A stretch of 64,000 nucleotides of DNA. Source: Branchiostoma belcheri (Eukaryota; Chordata; Leptocardii; Amphioxiformes; Branchiostomatidae). This document shows positions 44,501-55,165 of the stretch, piece by piece (positions within the stretch are counted from its first letter, which is position 1; every line of letters begins with the position of its first letter). The stretch is from contig NW_017803912.1 of NCBI RefSeq assembly GCF_001625305.1, positions 1 through 64,000 on the forward strand. Direction: 5' to 3'. The position numbers and the translations under genes were made by a program. The notes under the pieces were generated by a model, which had not been told where the DNA came from, searched no databases, and saw only the letters and a program-made list of their open reading frames with translations.

Positions 44501-47500
44501 TGTAGAATTGAGATATTGAAACAAAATTAATATTTTTGTAATCCTTGGTTCCTGTTTTATCAGTCCATGAAGTTACATTGAAAAATATCCATATTTGATT
44601 ATTTACCACTCCCATTTTCATTGTAAGTGCAAAAGGACGCAGTTCATATGAGGTCAAAGTTCAAGGTCAGATAGCAAGGTCAAAGCTAGCAGCACTGTGC
44701 AACGGCTATCATATCAAAAAATATTCACAGACACCCTACTTTTCAAAAACCATGATGAGAATTTGCCACCTCAGGTGGTACCAATATGTGAAATTTGGGG
44801 GTCTGGCCCATGGACTATATAGACAGTTGTAGAAACGACTAGAAAAGTAACATTTGCAAAACAAATGCATAATGTTTACCTTCGCATAAGGTCTGCTCTG
44901 TTAATTCTCACTCAAACACATTCACATATATGGTGACAAGAGTCTAAATCCCTCCTACCTGAAATTGCAACATTATGTAACCTAACACCAGTTACCATGG
45001 TGACAGACATCAACAAATCAGGTCATTGGCCAGGTCAGAGGTCACTGTTTGGAGAAGAAGAGGACGAAGAGGAAGAAATTTAGCAAAAACAAGATGTTTT
45101 CCTTCAGTAAACAATAAGGAAATAAATAGAATATTTCTAGTATTTAAAAAAAAATTAGATATTCAATTTTTCAAAACAAGACAATTTGAAACATTTTTCT
45201 TAAAATTGCTAAAATTGTGATTGTTGTAACATGCTCAACTATCCGATGAAAAAGTGCTAGAAACTTTGATGACAGAAGGTTTTAATCTTGTACGGTTTTG
45301 AAGATGATAACTTGAAGTGTGCTGCGTAATAAGGATTTGGAGACGCATCTTTAAAGATCACCACACTTCACGCATAGATACATTCAACATTTAACAAAAT
45401 AGACATAAAGGAAACTGGAGAAATCTTTAAGGTCACTGTAAATTATTTTTCTTTATTCTTCATGTCAATGACATCCCTTGTGTAAGCGTTCATGTAAGAC
45501 TTGGACGACATCCCAAAACAATATTAGTAGTTAGTGTCCCAAAATGACCGCAAAAAATTAGTGAGAGGTCGTCTTGGGGCTTTCGCCATTCCCACTAGGA
45601 TACTGTAATTCCTTATTTTGTGGTACATTTATGGTTGCGGTTTTCGCAGTCACTTCTGTACCGTTAACATGGTTTGCCTAAGTAGTTAGCATCTTGAGTG
45701 GAAGTCTCATAGTCATAGCACCAAAATCTGCTCAATCCATCTTGTGACAAAGAAACGTGTTTAATTCCTCTGGTATGATTTTTGGTTTCTCCCACCCATG
45801 GCTGCAATCGCCTTTTACTCCAATCGATCGTGGTTTCCTCGTATGATAATTAGGCCACAGCAAGTAATTTTTATCAGCGCGCGCATTAATTTTGGTCCGA
45901 TTTTGAAAAACACAAGGATCTGATTGATTATGAAATAAAGACTAAGCTTCAATTTCCAACACTACCTACAAAGAATTGGGACTTACCCAAATTTTCGGTT
46001 GACTCCATCAACCTTGTTCACGGAATGGACCCGTCTACTCTTGGAACGTGACGTCAGAGCCACGTGACCGCAGTAGCGGGTCATACGTGTCAGATAACTT
46101 GTGTCACCCCCCGTCTCTGTTCAGGGTAGGTCTGTGAGCTCTTATGTAGACCGCCTCCTTTACTCCTCTTTCAGAGAAGTCTGATTCAGAATCGAGGATT
46201 TTAACCCCTTCCAGAGATACTGAATGTCCCGGAGACTCAATGTGAATGTGTTGCGAGATTTCTGAGTTTACAGAATTAGGGCGTCGGTGTTCCAGGATCT
46301 TGTTTTCAGAGCACGTTCTGTCTCACCTATATATGTCTCCTTGCACGGACCCTTCCTGGTTTGACCCTGGCACTTGCTGTGGCCTTGGCACTGGTTTGAC
46401 CTTGGCACTGAACAGAGACGGGGGGCGACACAAGTTATCTGGCACGGTCACGTGTCTCTGACGTCACTTTCCAAGAGTGGACGGGTCAATTCCATGAACA
46501 AGGTTGATGGAGTCAACCGAAAATTTGGGTAAGTCCCAATTCTTTGTAGTCAGTGTTGTAAATTAAAGCTTAGTCTTTATTTCATAATGACTTGCACCAA
46601 CACAGATGAACTTTCATGCTAAGATCTGGTTGATTGTTTTGTCTTTTACTTGCCTCCTTGTACTTTTGCAATGCAATCATCTCTTGCATACGAGCAGACA
46701 ACATGCTAAACTACATACCGATGCAGCTAGGCCGTGTTTAAACGGAATCACCCAAACCGCGATTCGGGTAACTCACATTCCTCACATCTGGTGAAACCGT
46801 GTTCGATCACAATTCGCTTGAGCTACATTTATTGCTGTTTGATGATAACACGCAAGGTGGCGTGTTATTAATGTCAGAGGTCAACGACCTGCTTGCTGGT
46901 GCCCCCCTCCCAGCGTATCTCGGCCGAATGCCGACTTGGTCCCGCCAGAGGCGGTACCGGTGAAGCTCGCCCTAGAACGGACACATTATTTGACCATTAC
47001 TGCTCTTTAAGTTGCTGCCACGTAAAAGTTGGTATTGCATATAAATAAAGAAATATCACCCCGTAATCCATGACCAGGCGAAGTTACATTGAAATCACAT
47101 CGCGTTCTGACGCAAATCGCGATGCGGGAAAACCGATTCGAAACCACCTCTAGAAGTGGCTTGGGATCGAGGCGCTTTCAATGTGATTTCGGAGCGTTCA
47201 CATGGAGCCACTTGAAACCGGCTTCGGGGTAAACCACATGTAAACCGCCTTGGGTGATTCCGTTTAAACACGGCCTTAGAGATCGTGAGTTACAGCTGAG
47301 AACATACGGACAAGTCTTATTTCAATACTCCGCGGTGGTCATCGACCTCCATGACGGAGTAAAGATGGGAGTGAAATTATTTGGGACATCAAACAAAATG
47401 TAATCATCTTAACCAAAGACATACATCAAGTCCCATGTGTGCCATTATCCGTTAAAACCGTTACGTATTTACCGTTATGTGGAGGTAACTTAGAACAGAT

Positions 47501-49132
47501 CAAAGTAATGAAATTAGAAAATAGGCCATTAATTTGTGAAAGGCTGTATCGTCTAGGGGATTGATCAAAGTGTGTGCGGTCTGGTTTCAAATGTATTGTA
47601 TAGCCTTCTGTGTACGCCTACGAGCGTGTGGGTGTTTTAACACTAGGTTTTGTAGAATCGTTCTTTTGCCGACCATCCTACAATCAACCGAGAATCAAAG
47701 GACAAACTCACGATTCCCTGTTGGTTGTTACAAGGGTGATCGGGAAAAGAAACCGTTCACAATTCTACAAAGACCAGCCAGCGAGTGTGTGGGTGTTTTA
47801 ACACTAGGTTTTGTAGAATTATTCTTTTGAAGATCCTTCCTACAATCAACCGAGAATCAAAGGACAAACCGACGATTCCCTGTTGGTTGTAGGGTGGTCG
47901 GGAAAAGAAACCGTTCACAATTCTACAAAGACCATCCAGCGAGTGTGTGGGTGTTTTAACACTGGGTTTTGTAGAATCGTTCTTTTGCCGACCATCCTAC
48001 AATCAACAGAGAATCAAAGGACAAACCGACGATTCCCTGTTGGTTGTAGGGTGGTCGGGAAAAGAAACCGTTCTCAATTTTATAAAGACCAGCATTAAAA
48101 CACCCACACGCTCGGAGGCATGCACAGGAGGATATGTTTTGTACAAACTAACGATTATGCAGATCATGTAGACGAGACATGACCCAGAAAAGACTACACA
48201 CTCATATTTCAGAGTGAGCATGCTATCATAAAGTATCTATCATCAATTCAAAACGAATCTTTTACGACAAGCATAACTAAAATAAGGATAAGTTCACACG
48301 GCCTGGAAATCGAAAAGGGACGTCATTATAATACACCAGCCGATCATAGATTGTGTCCGACATGCAAGGAGGGTATTGAAGACGAATTCCACTTTATGAT
48401 ATCATGACATATGATATCATGACATATGAAGAAAACAGACAAAAATTGATGCAATCCATAGCTTCCAAAACTAATGTTACGCTACCTCACTCAAAATCAG
48501 ATATCTTTAATATGCTCCGGATCCTTTCATGTCCTACTCAGATATCAGTGTACTTTGGAAAATTCATATTTGAATCACTACAGAAGCGACACCATATTGT
48601 AAATAGCTGATATATCCCCTGAATTACAGAATGTAATAATACTCTTCCTAAGAAAACAAAATAGATTAGCTTTAGTATCATTATGGACTAGCTCGTTAGA
48701 ATTATATTTTAGTATTAGTTTGTGTATAATTGTACCAGCTACAGTTGTTGAGCAATAAAGTTGATTGATTGTTGATTGATTGTATCAGCCAGGGAGATGT
48801 AGCTTATATAGGTCAGTGAGTCAAAGAGAGAATATAGAATTAACAGAGAAGATCACATGCGAACGATCTTTTGGTGACTGAAAGACAGTATGTAGTAATA
48901 GAAGTAGAAGTAATACATGAAGTAGTAGTAGTACCCTGGGTGCCAGGCAAGTTTCGGGCCGCTAGCCGTTTTCCTTCGGCAGCCAGAGGCCCTTCGCCCG
49001 CCTATCTAAATTACCGCTGCGGGGGAGTTTAGCCCGTGGGGAGTATTACCGACCCTGCTTGCAGTTCAACCTTGTTTCATATTAGACGAGCTTTTATTAC
49101 CTCCATGAAAAATGGAGGTATTGTTTTGGCGC

Positions 49133-49219
<87 letters not shown>

Positions 49220-52200
49220 TGTGTGTGTGTTTCCGCACATTTGTAGTCAGCATAAGTTCAGAACGCCTTTATGGATTGTGATGATATTTGGTATGCTGGT
49301 AGGTCTTAGGAAGCCAAAAGTCAAGGTCAAATATGGGCCTCCTAGTGGCTGACCTTGGTACTGCAGCAGAACTTCCGGGAAAACAGATGTGCGGGGTGGC
49401 AAGGAAAACAGATGTGCGGGGTGGCAGGGAAAACAGATGTGCGGGGTGGAGGCAGCGCCTGTCCGGTTTTTATTAATGAGGTTCTCCCACGGGAAAGCCT
49501 ACATGACCATATCCAGGCCAAAGGTGCTACTGTGTATTTGAAACCAAAAACCTATGTTATTTCGTTCTGTACTGTAGTGTACTGTGTAAAAACATTTAGA
49601 AAAACGCATATATTTCATGGAGGTATGAGATCTCCGAATTCTTGTTCGAAAATGTTTCTTACCGATTGACTGAAGTTGTTGGTGTTCCGGAAGAAGTTCA
49701 AGCACAGGTCGTACAGACCCTGGATCAGACAGGTGTCGTCAAGCTCCAGACACAGGAACACGTCACACACGTTCTCTGTCTCAGCCTCAGCCTCAAGACA
49801 CTCCTGGATAGGACCTGAAGAAAACAAGAAATCGGAGAGGATATCAGGACTTTCTCACACACTATAAGTTATAGCCTAAGTGCTTCTCTCTCCTTTGAAG
49901 GCCACAGCACGTAAATTTTATGGATGACATCCTCCGCAGACTCCAAATCTAATGCGAGCGGTCGAAAAAAAAAGTTCCTATATTTTAAAATTTTGACACT
50001 GTACAAATGGTTTTGATTCAGTGGGAACACCACAAAAACACAGCCAACATCACATATCACTGCATCAAAGTAAGAAACAAAACATTAAATCAGAGTGTTT
50101 TCTTGTCTCCGAGTCTCTCTATAGTTATCTGCTGGCATGGCATCTGATATCTTTGCCCATTTTCGGCATGTTGACCACTGTCAGAAGGCAACAAAATTGC
50201 TTGTTTTTTTCTTCCAAAATCAGGCGAAAATTAATGCGCGCGCTCATGTCATCCATAAAAATTACTTGCTGTGGCCTTTAAATGTCTATCAAACACCTTC
50301 CTCAGAGCCTCTGACTGGAGTCTTGCGTCTCACCGCTACATGTAGCCAAAGCAATACTTTCATACCCCGACAAAATAACATAAACCTTTTAGAAGTACTT
50401 TGAAGAACCTTGATTTTGGTTAACGTTAAGGATGTCGATCAGCGAAACATCTTTAATATTTTTTTCCTATAATGTATGTAACCAAACTACGTGACAAACG
50501 TTGCACGCGTCTGGCAAAAATAAATGCGTCACTTATCGCACTGTTTTGTATGGTGTCTAAGTGGGTCATGATAGTCCACGCGTGTTCATGTGGCTAATAG
50601 CTGGAACGGCCGAGGGACAGAGAGCTTTAAGGCATTCGAGGGCAATTTTTCAGGGCGGTAAGGCCACATCGACTTAATTTTATGGATGACATCCTCTGAA
50701 GACAAACTAGTGCGCGCGGGCGAACAAAATAAAAATCCGAGCAAAAATAAAAATGCTACTTAACCACAGGAAAACAAAGCTGGTATTGTGACTTTTAGGC
50801 AGTACATAGCGACGTATACGACAAGCTGGCACATGCTGGCTTTTTGCGGAATTTATGAATCGACACTGTACGTATGTACTAAGTTCTTGAGTCCTGGAGC
50901 TTCGGTAGCCTGGGTGCCGTCCTCCAGGGTTACCACCGGCTTGTCGCTAAGGCCATGTTGATTTGATTATATGGATGACATCCGCGCGCGCATGAATTTT
51001 CGGCCGTTTCCAAAAAAAAAAAAAGTTTTCAACCATACTGTAAATCGTACAAAACAGTTGCAAAATGAGCACAAATATACCGTAAGTTACAAAAAAAAAT
51101 TAATAAAAACCATACCAATGTCGTAGAATGCCAAAATCAAACGAAAAAAGATGAAATTGTAAAGAAATGAACTTGAAGACTAGATTATTCGCCAAACCAT
51201 ATTCTGTCCCATTTGTTCAACCCTCATGACCACGTAGATTTCATAATGAAGACAACTTTTTTTTTTGCAAAACTTTTTTTTTATTCGCACGCGCGCATCA
51301 GTTTTGGGGTTCCCGGAGGATGTCATCCATATAATCAAATCAACGTGGCCTAACTACCATGGACTACCCAGGCCTAGAGCCTCGGAGAATGTGATCTTTT
51401 TTTGTGTGAGAACAATCGAAAATCAATGCGCGCGTGGATGTCATCCATAAAATTAAGCCGGTGTGGTCTAAGGCAAAAAAACAAAAAAACAAAAAAAAAA
51501 ATATTCCGGGCATGGAAATCTGTCTGGTATTGACATTTACTGTCATTTCTTAGCAAATTTTCGTCATCATTTCATACTTGAAATGTTTGACCTATCCCCA
51601 CAACAAGCTACGTGAGATGCCTCTTTATTTTTTGGCACCACCCAAAATATCCAGAACCAGCCTCCGATACGAAGGAAGCCACCGTTTTCCATTAGTGACA
51701 TCTCATTTTTGCTGTACATATATCAGTTACTTATGGGATAGGGTTCCTTCTACATTTAGACTACAGGACGTCCAAAACAAAAGGTTCGAAATCGGCTAGT
51801 TCTGCTGCAGTACCAAGGACAGTCACCAGGAGGACCGACTACCTGGAACACCGAAAGTTGGTCCCGATTTCACCACGCGTCTCGATCCCAGGGTTGTGTG
51901 AACTGAGTCCCCCGGGAACGAGAGGACACAAGCGTCTGCCCTGAGTTTTTGCGAGGTCCTGAGTTGCATTATTACAGTCGCCAGCATGCCGGGACGGAAC
52001 CCTTTACGACATCGTAGATATCTCATTTACGACTCGACTGCATCCGTACTGAATTACGGCTCTCTAGTCGAGTCAGCACTATGTATGCCGACTTTAGGCC
52101 ACACCAATTTAATTTGTTGTTTCTCGGATTCGCCCTGTCCATTTTTTTTTTAAATTTTCAAAAAAGAAATTTTTGTTAAGTTCTAAATCAACTTCAAAAT

Positions 52201-55165
52201 CCTCAATGAAAGACATCTTTTGGCCCCAACGGTTGAAGAAAGTCCTTTTCTTCCAAGTTATTTAAGTTTTTCAAAGTAAGAATGCAACTTCGTTACATTA
52301 AAAGTTCAAAACTACTGCTTTGATTATAAGCCAGCCTGGTATGTTGACTTCATGGCTCATATTGTAACATTTCCGGCTATCATGGAGTACCTTGGACTGT
52401 TTTTTATTTCGCCCTGTCGCTTTATATTTTTTCTGAAAAAAAATCCGAGAAACAACCAATTAAATTGGTGTGGCCTTATCAAATCCAAATCTATGACTTT
52501 TTCGGTGTGTGTGTGGGGTGGGGGGGGGTTAGNNNNNNNNNNNNNNNNNNNNTGGGGGGGGGGGGTTAGTTCTGGGAACGCTCGTTGTTGCAATTTATTA
52601 TGTCTATTTTAGTGCTTGTTTTTCACCTGTGGTGAGAGTTCATGCCCTACACATGTGCGAATTAGATTATAAAGATTTCATGCTAAAAATAGACCGAGAA
52701 AGCGAGAACACGTGCGGTTCTCTTAGCTATAGTCGGTAGGGGGTCTGATGTCCAGGTTGTCAACGACACCACAAAACACAAAAAAACGACGGAAAGTTTT
52801 ATTTGTGTGTGAAGAACAAGACATATGTTTAAAAGTTTGCAAAGTCCACTTAATGTAACGGGCATTTCTTCGGAAGGCCGCCCCTTTCAATAATTCTTTC
52901 GTGAAGATATAGTTCCTACTTGGATAGGAGTCGTGGCACTTCTAGTGTGGTTTTGAAATTACTAAGGCCATGTTGATTTGGTTATATGGATGACATCCTC
53001 TGCGAACCCCAAAACTGATGCGAGAGTGTGAATAAAAAAAGTTTTGCAAAAAAAAAGTTGCTTTCATTATGAAATCTATGTGGTCATGAAGGTTGAACAA
53101 AAGACACAGAGTATTGTATGGCGAATAATCTACTCTTCAAATTCATTTCTTTACATTTTCGTCTTTTTTTGTTTGATTTTGGCATTCTACGCCATTGGTA
53201 TCGTTTTCAGATATTTTTTTTTGCAACTTACGGTATATATTTACTTATTTGTCGACTGCTTTGTACGATTTACAGTATGGCTAAAATCCTTTTTTTTTAA
53301 ACGGCCAAAATTTCCTGCACGCGCGGATGTCATCCATATAATCAAATCAACATGGCCTAATCGAGAGCACAGTTAATCTGGATACTTTAGTCATAATACA
53401 CTCTGACAGGTTCCAGAACGAACACTGGATTACGCGATGACCTGTGGACATGTGCTACAAGAAAAGGTCGCCCTTAAGGTAGTGACCTGGTACCGGGGTT
53501 ACAACGCCCATTTTCGACACTTCAGAGGCAATATTAACACAGTAGAAATTGAGTCTACAGACGCCATGCTCCGTTAGTACTGAGAGTCATAGCATTCGTA
53601 CTTTAAAAGCATTTTCATCGCAAGAAAAAGGCAAAAGTGCCATCAGGATGCCTTCTGTCAAGGCGTCCAGATCGGGGTCAATCTCTCATTCACGCCTATG
53701 TAGTTTTTTTTTTTTTAATATTCCAACATTCCAACTAGACATGGTGGCGGCACACTCAAGTTTCATGTATATCAACTTATGCCGCCACCAACGCAGAGGA
53801 CGAATACAGGACTAGAAAATACTCAGGAAAGTCGTGTAAAGTGCCTTTCCCAAGAGCACAAGTTCGGTGGCATGTCAGGACTCGAACCCGCGACCTCTTG
53901 ATTCCGAGTCGAGCTCTCTACCGCTACGCCACACGACCCCACGTAGACACGAGTTGTGCCGTTCTTGAAGATTTTACATTCTTGTATTTGGTGTTCCTCT
54001 ATTGCTAATTGTATCTTTGCGCTTCTTTAAAAGATCTAATATTCACAAGTACAATGTTTATGGTACGGTGAGTTTCGTAAGGTCTAGACCATTATGCCAC
54101 TGGGTGTGTCTTCTGTGCCAAATTCACCCTACATAGGCGAGGTGCTTTAATGTCTTTTAAAGTACCCAAAAGAAGAAGGGAAATCGTCGTCTTCAGGGAA
54201 TAAAGATTTTATCCTTACCATGTACGATGGATTTTTGTAAAGGAAATTTTTTATTCATAGAGAACAGGGTCAAACAAATACACACTCACTTAAATCTCGA
54301 GTTTGAACTTAGAATAAACAACCGATGTTTTTTTTGAATATATATTCCAACATCATGTAATCACAAGACGTGGTGACGGCACACTCAGGTTTTTTCAGCT
54401 TATATTGATGTCGCCACCAACATAGGGACAGTACAATACTCATTTTTCCAATGGCTCAAGATCGGTGGCATGTCAGGACACGCAACCCGGGACCTCTTGG
54501 TTTCGAGTCGAGAACGCTGCCGCTACGCCACACGACCCCACGAAAACCGATGGTTTGCGTCGGTAGTATAAGACTAACAAATAAATATCTGTAGAAAGCT
54601 GACGAAAGCTCCGACAGTCACACATTTAACTGTATTTGTATCGGTATAGCAGGTATAACCGCTCTTCGGCGTAACACACCAGCTTTACAGGCACGCGGCG
54701 CGGCGGCAGCTAGCTATATCACACTGAACGACTTGTTACACTCAATCTTTGATTTGATTTATTGAAATTGCAACAGTGCAATACACGTGAGACACAGGCA
54801 GCTGCTGCTGGTGTTGTGTCCCACACATAGAAACAAATACAGGACAGACGATACTCATTTTCACTTGAGTTAAGTGAGAAAAGTCGTGTAAAGTGCCTTT
54901 CCCAAAAGGGCACAAGATCAGTGGCATGTCAGGACTCGAACCCGGAACCCCTTGGTTCCGAGTCGAGCACGCTGCCGTTGCGCCACACGACTAAAATCTT
55001 TGCACATTTAACTGTATCTATATATGAACAACATGAAGTCAAGGTTTACTTACTGATGTCGGATCTCCGATGCGGCAGTCTTGGAGACACCCGGTCCACG
55101 ATGTAGGCTCGGACGTCTCTCGATACCAGGAGACTTGCGACTAACACCCAGCTTACAAACTGCAT
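37788..55165 (-). CDS. STC: Stanniocalcin (gene span)
   Basis: Four exons (55165-55054, 49814-49663, 38877-38666, 37944-37788) join in frame (phases 1, 0, 2) to about 210 residues. A signal peptide (MQFVSWVLVASLLVSRDVRA) precedes a short basic stretch. The mature chain has ten cysteines in the vertebrate pattern: ECL, VC, LC, TC, LC in exon 2; SC, DC, EC, IC in exon 3; QC in exon 4. Family blocks: FLCLELDDTC..LYDLC, SFSCIAG, EEECFSNYGIC and LVQTAMQCG. Vertebrate stanniocalcins are secreted glycoprotein hormones, also with four coding exons, acting in calcium/phosphate balance. Here the NST sequon seen in STC1 and the eleventh, dimer-forming cysteine are absent. Paralogue (STC1 or STC2 type) cannot be assigned. 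Introns of 5.2, 10.8 and 0.7 kb are rich in transposons. Confidence 0.93.
37997..38175. mobile_element. ACCTCCATG-ended element, truncated, stanniocalcin intron 3
   Basis: Ends TACCTCCATTTTTCATGGAGGT and contains CAGACAGACACGCCAAAAAC; the rest matches 49099-49370 in reverse. Confidence 0.75.
38196..38412. mobile_element. Fold-back element with GAGTTAAAACTTT ends, copy 1
   Basis: Left GAGTTAAAACTTTAGAACCA..CTCTCACCTAGAGCTTT, right AAGCTCTAGGTGAGAG..TGGTTCTAAAGTTTTAACTC. Confidence 0.85.
38492..38585. repeat. (TA)n microsatellite
   Basis: About 47 uninterrupted TA units, 80 bp downstream of stanniocalcin exon 3 in intron 3. Confidence 0.98.
38666..38877 (-). CDS. STC: Stanniocalcin exon 3
   Basis: Acceptor TTTTTGTAG, donor GTACGT; 212 nt with four cysteines (SFSCIAGTLQQ, LEDCDRL, EEECFSNYGIC). 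Confidence 0.93.
39470..39595. mobile_element. tRNA-SINE-like fragment
   Basis: GTAAAGTGCCTTaCCCAAGG and TGGGGTTTGAACCCAGATCC with GATTCTGAGTC resemble the SINEs at 53.8-57.6 kb, decayed. Confidence 0.5.
39890..40165. repeat. Dispersed repeat, copy 2
   Basis: Partner of 17225-17560, in stanniocalcin intron 2. Confidence 0.65.
40170..40470. other. Stanniocalcin intron 2, unassigned
   Basis: Contains a short inverted pair (GGCTGAATAAATAGTA / CTATTTATTCAGCC) at about 40206-40300, possibly another small hairpin element. Confidence 0.45.
40471..41022. mobile_element. CpG-rich inverted-repeat element, copy 2
   Basis: Same family as 30860-31338 and same orientation; ends AAGCCTCGGTCACAACCCGC and GGCGGGTTGTGACAAAGGCTT. 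Confidence 0.8.
41023..41727. other. Stanniocalcin intron 2, unassigned
   Basis: No gene or element recognised between the two opposed CpG-rich elements. Confidence 0.4.
41728..42094. mobile_element. CpG-rich element, copy 3, opposite orientation
   Basis: Reads as the reverse complement of 40471-41022 with one intact end (GGCGGGTTGTGACCAGGGCTT); the other end is lost near 41728. Confidence 0.75.
42540..42672. repeat. Short hairpin element with GCCTCCCGAACGC ends
   Basis: AAGCCTCCCGAACGC at about 42542 is mirrored by GCGTTCGGGAGGCC at about 42655. Confidence 0.6.
42976..43433. mobile_element. GGCC-ended MITE, subfamily A (copy 5)
   Basis: Full TIRs flanked by TTA duplications (42973-42975, 43434-43436). 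Confidence 0.92.
43681..44168. mobile_element. GGCC-ended MITE, subfamily D (copy 1)
   Basis: GGCCACAGTAAG..TTAGTTGCTGTGGCC with TTA on both sides; subterminal palindrome decayed. Confidence 0.85.
45076..45850. other. Stanniocalcin intron 2, unassigned
   Basis: AT-rich; no gene or repeat recognised. Confidence 0.4.
45853..45910. mobile_element. GGCC-ended MITE, subfamily D, left end only
   Basis: GGCCACAGCAAGTAATTTTT, then CAGCGCGCGCATTAATTTT; TTA precedes it. Confidence 0.7.
45970..46553. mobile_element. Fold-back element with about 150-bp arms
   Basis: Left ACAAAGAATTGGGACTTACC..TTTTCGGTTGACTCCATCAA is mirrored on the right; TGACGTCAGAGcCACGTGACC and TCTGTTCAG also pair. Loop of about 280 bp with GTTTGACCcTGGCACT repeats. 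Confidence 0.85.
46730..47275. mobile_element. GGCCGTGTTT-type MITE (family E, copy 2)
   Basis: Ends GGCCGTGTTTAAACGGAATC and GATTCCGTTTAAACACGGCC are perfect complements (20 bp). Interior includes GACCTGCTTGCTGGTGCCCC. Confidence 0.92.
47610..48115. repeat. Three tandem units of about 160 bp, closed by an inverted unit start
   Basis: Units start near 47622, 47784 and 47938 with GTGTGGGTGTTTTAACACT, and contain TTTTGTAGAATCGTTCTTTT, CCTACAATCAACcGAGAATC and GGGAAAAGAAACCGTTC. The array ends ATTAAAACACCCACACGC, the inverse of the unit start. Confidence 0.92.
48240..48780 (+). pseudogene. Non-LTR retrotransposon 3' end
   Basis: Frame near 48290-48400 reads ISSHGLEIEKGRHYN, then LCPTCKEGIEDEFHFM, followed by a frameshifting duplication (ATATCATGACAT twice) and a second frame to 48610 (SVYFGKFIFESLQKR). 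The tail is AATAAAG with TTGATTGATTG repeats. Confidence 0.8.
49136..49230. repeat. (GT)n microsatellite
   Basis: About 46 GT units with one GAGT interruption. Confidence 0.98.
49380..49450. repeat. Three tandem 25-27 bp units
   Basis: GGAAAACAGATGTGCGGGGTGGCA repeated three times, the last changing to GGTGGAGGCA. Confidence 0.9.
49663..49814 (-). CDS. STC: Stanniocalcin exon 2
   Basis: Acceptor TTCTTCAG, donor GTAAGA; 152 nt with five cysteines (CLEAEAETENVCDVFLCL, DDTC, LYDLC). Confidence 0.93.
49900..50276. mobile_element. GGCC-ended MITE, subfamily D (copy 3)
   Basis: GGCCACAGCACGTAAATTTT..AAAATTACTTGCTGTGGCC with the ATGGATGACATCC palindrome. Flanks GAA/TTT do not match as a duplication. 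Confidence 0.88.
50662..51468. mobile_element. GGCC-ended MITE, subfamily B (copy 2), interrupted by a subfamily A element
   Basis: Ends GGCCACATCGACTTAATTTT and AAAATTAAGCCGGTGTGGTC, TAA on both sides; 50951-51350 is an inserted family A copy. Confidence 0.92.
50951..51350. mobile_element. GGCC-ended MITE, subfamily A (copy 6), nested
   Basis: Full TIRs, TAA at 50948-50950 and 51351-51353. The uninterrupted site GTCGCTAACTACCATGG is seen in the B copy at about 56786. Confidence 0.95.
52097..52475. mobile_element. GGCC-ended MITE, subfamily C
   Basis: Ends GGCCACACCAATTTAATTTG / CAATTAAATTGGTGTGGCC with TTA duplications. TIRs extend to GTTGTTTCTCGGATTCGCC. Lacks the GGATGACATCC palindrome. 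Confidence 0.9.
52533..52552. other. Assembly gap (20 N)
   Basis: Lies within a poly-G tract (GGGGTGGGGGGGGG and TGGGGGGGGGGGG), so the true length is unknown. Confidence 1.
52966..53357. mobile_element. GGCC-ended MITE, subfamily A (copy 7)
   Basis: Full TIRs with TAA duplications (52963-52965, 53358-53360). Confidence 0.93.
53740..53941 (-). mobile_element. tRNA-derived SINE, copy 1
   Basis: Reverse strand head: GTGTGGCGTAGCGGTAGAG (A box) and GGGTTCGAGTCC (B box, 53888-53878), then GCACTTTACACGACTTTCC and a body shared with copy 2 (GGTGGCGGCAT..GTGTGCCGCCACC). Confidence 0.85.
54340..54540 (-). mobile_element. tRNA-derived SINE, copy 2
   Basis: Same head (GTGTGGCGTAGCGGCAGCG); B box decayed to CGGGTTGCGTGTCC; same GTCGCCACCAAC / GTGACGGCAC body. 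Confidence 0.8.
54840..54992 (-). mobile_element. tRNA-derived SINE, copy 3
   Basis: Head TCGTGTGGCGCAACGGCAGCG, B box GGGTTCGAGTCC, then GTGCCCTTTTGGGAAAGGCA. Next to stanniocalcin exon 1, in intron 1. Confidence 0.83.
55054..55165 (-). CDS. STC: Stanniocalcin exon 1 (signal peptide)
   Basis: ATG at 55165; 37 codons plus one base, donor GTAAGT. Hydrophobic leader ending near VRA, then RVSPRLPHRRSD, a possible basic processing stretch. Confidence 0.88.

Larger units (their letters stand above)
49099..49624. mobile_element. ACCTCCATG-ended element, stanniocalcin intron 2
   Basis: Ends ACCTCCATGAAA and TTTCATGGAGGT. Contains the GT microsatellite and three GGGGTGG/GGAAAACAGATGTGC units. Its right end is 38 bp from the exon 2 donor. 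Confidence 0.8.

Noticed and set aside
47610..48115. Possible CRISPR-like array
   Set aside because: Units are contiguous 160-bp tandem copies without short repeats and unique spacers, and the DNA is from an animal.
49036..49352. Open frames of alternating Cys-Val
   Set aside because: Translation of the GT microsatellite.
53870..53941. A functional tRNA gene
   Set aside because: A and B boxes are present, but the same head recurs in several decayed copies joined to SINE bodies, and the stem pairing was not convincing.
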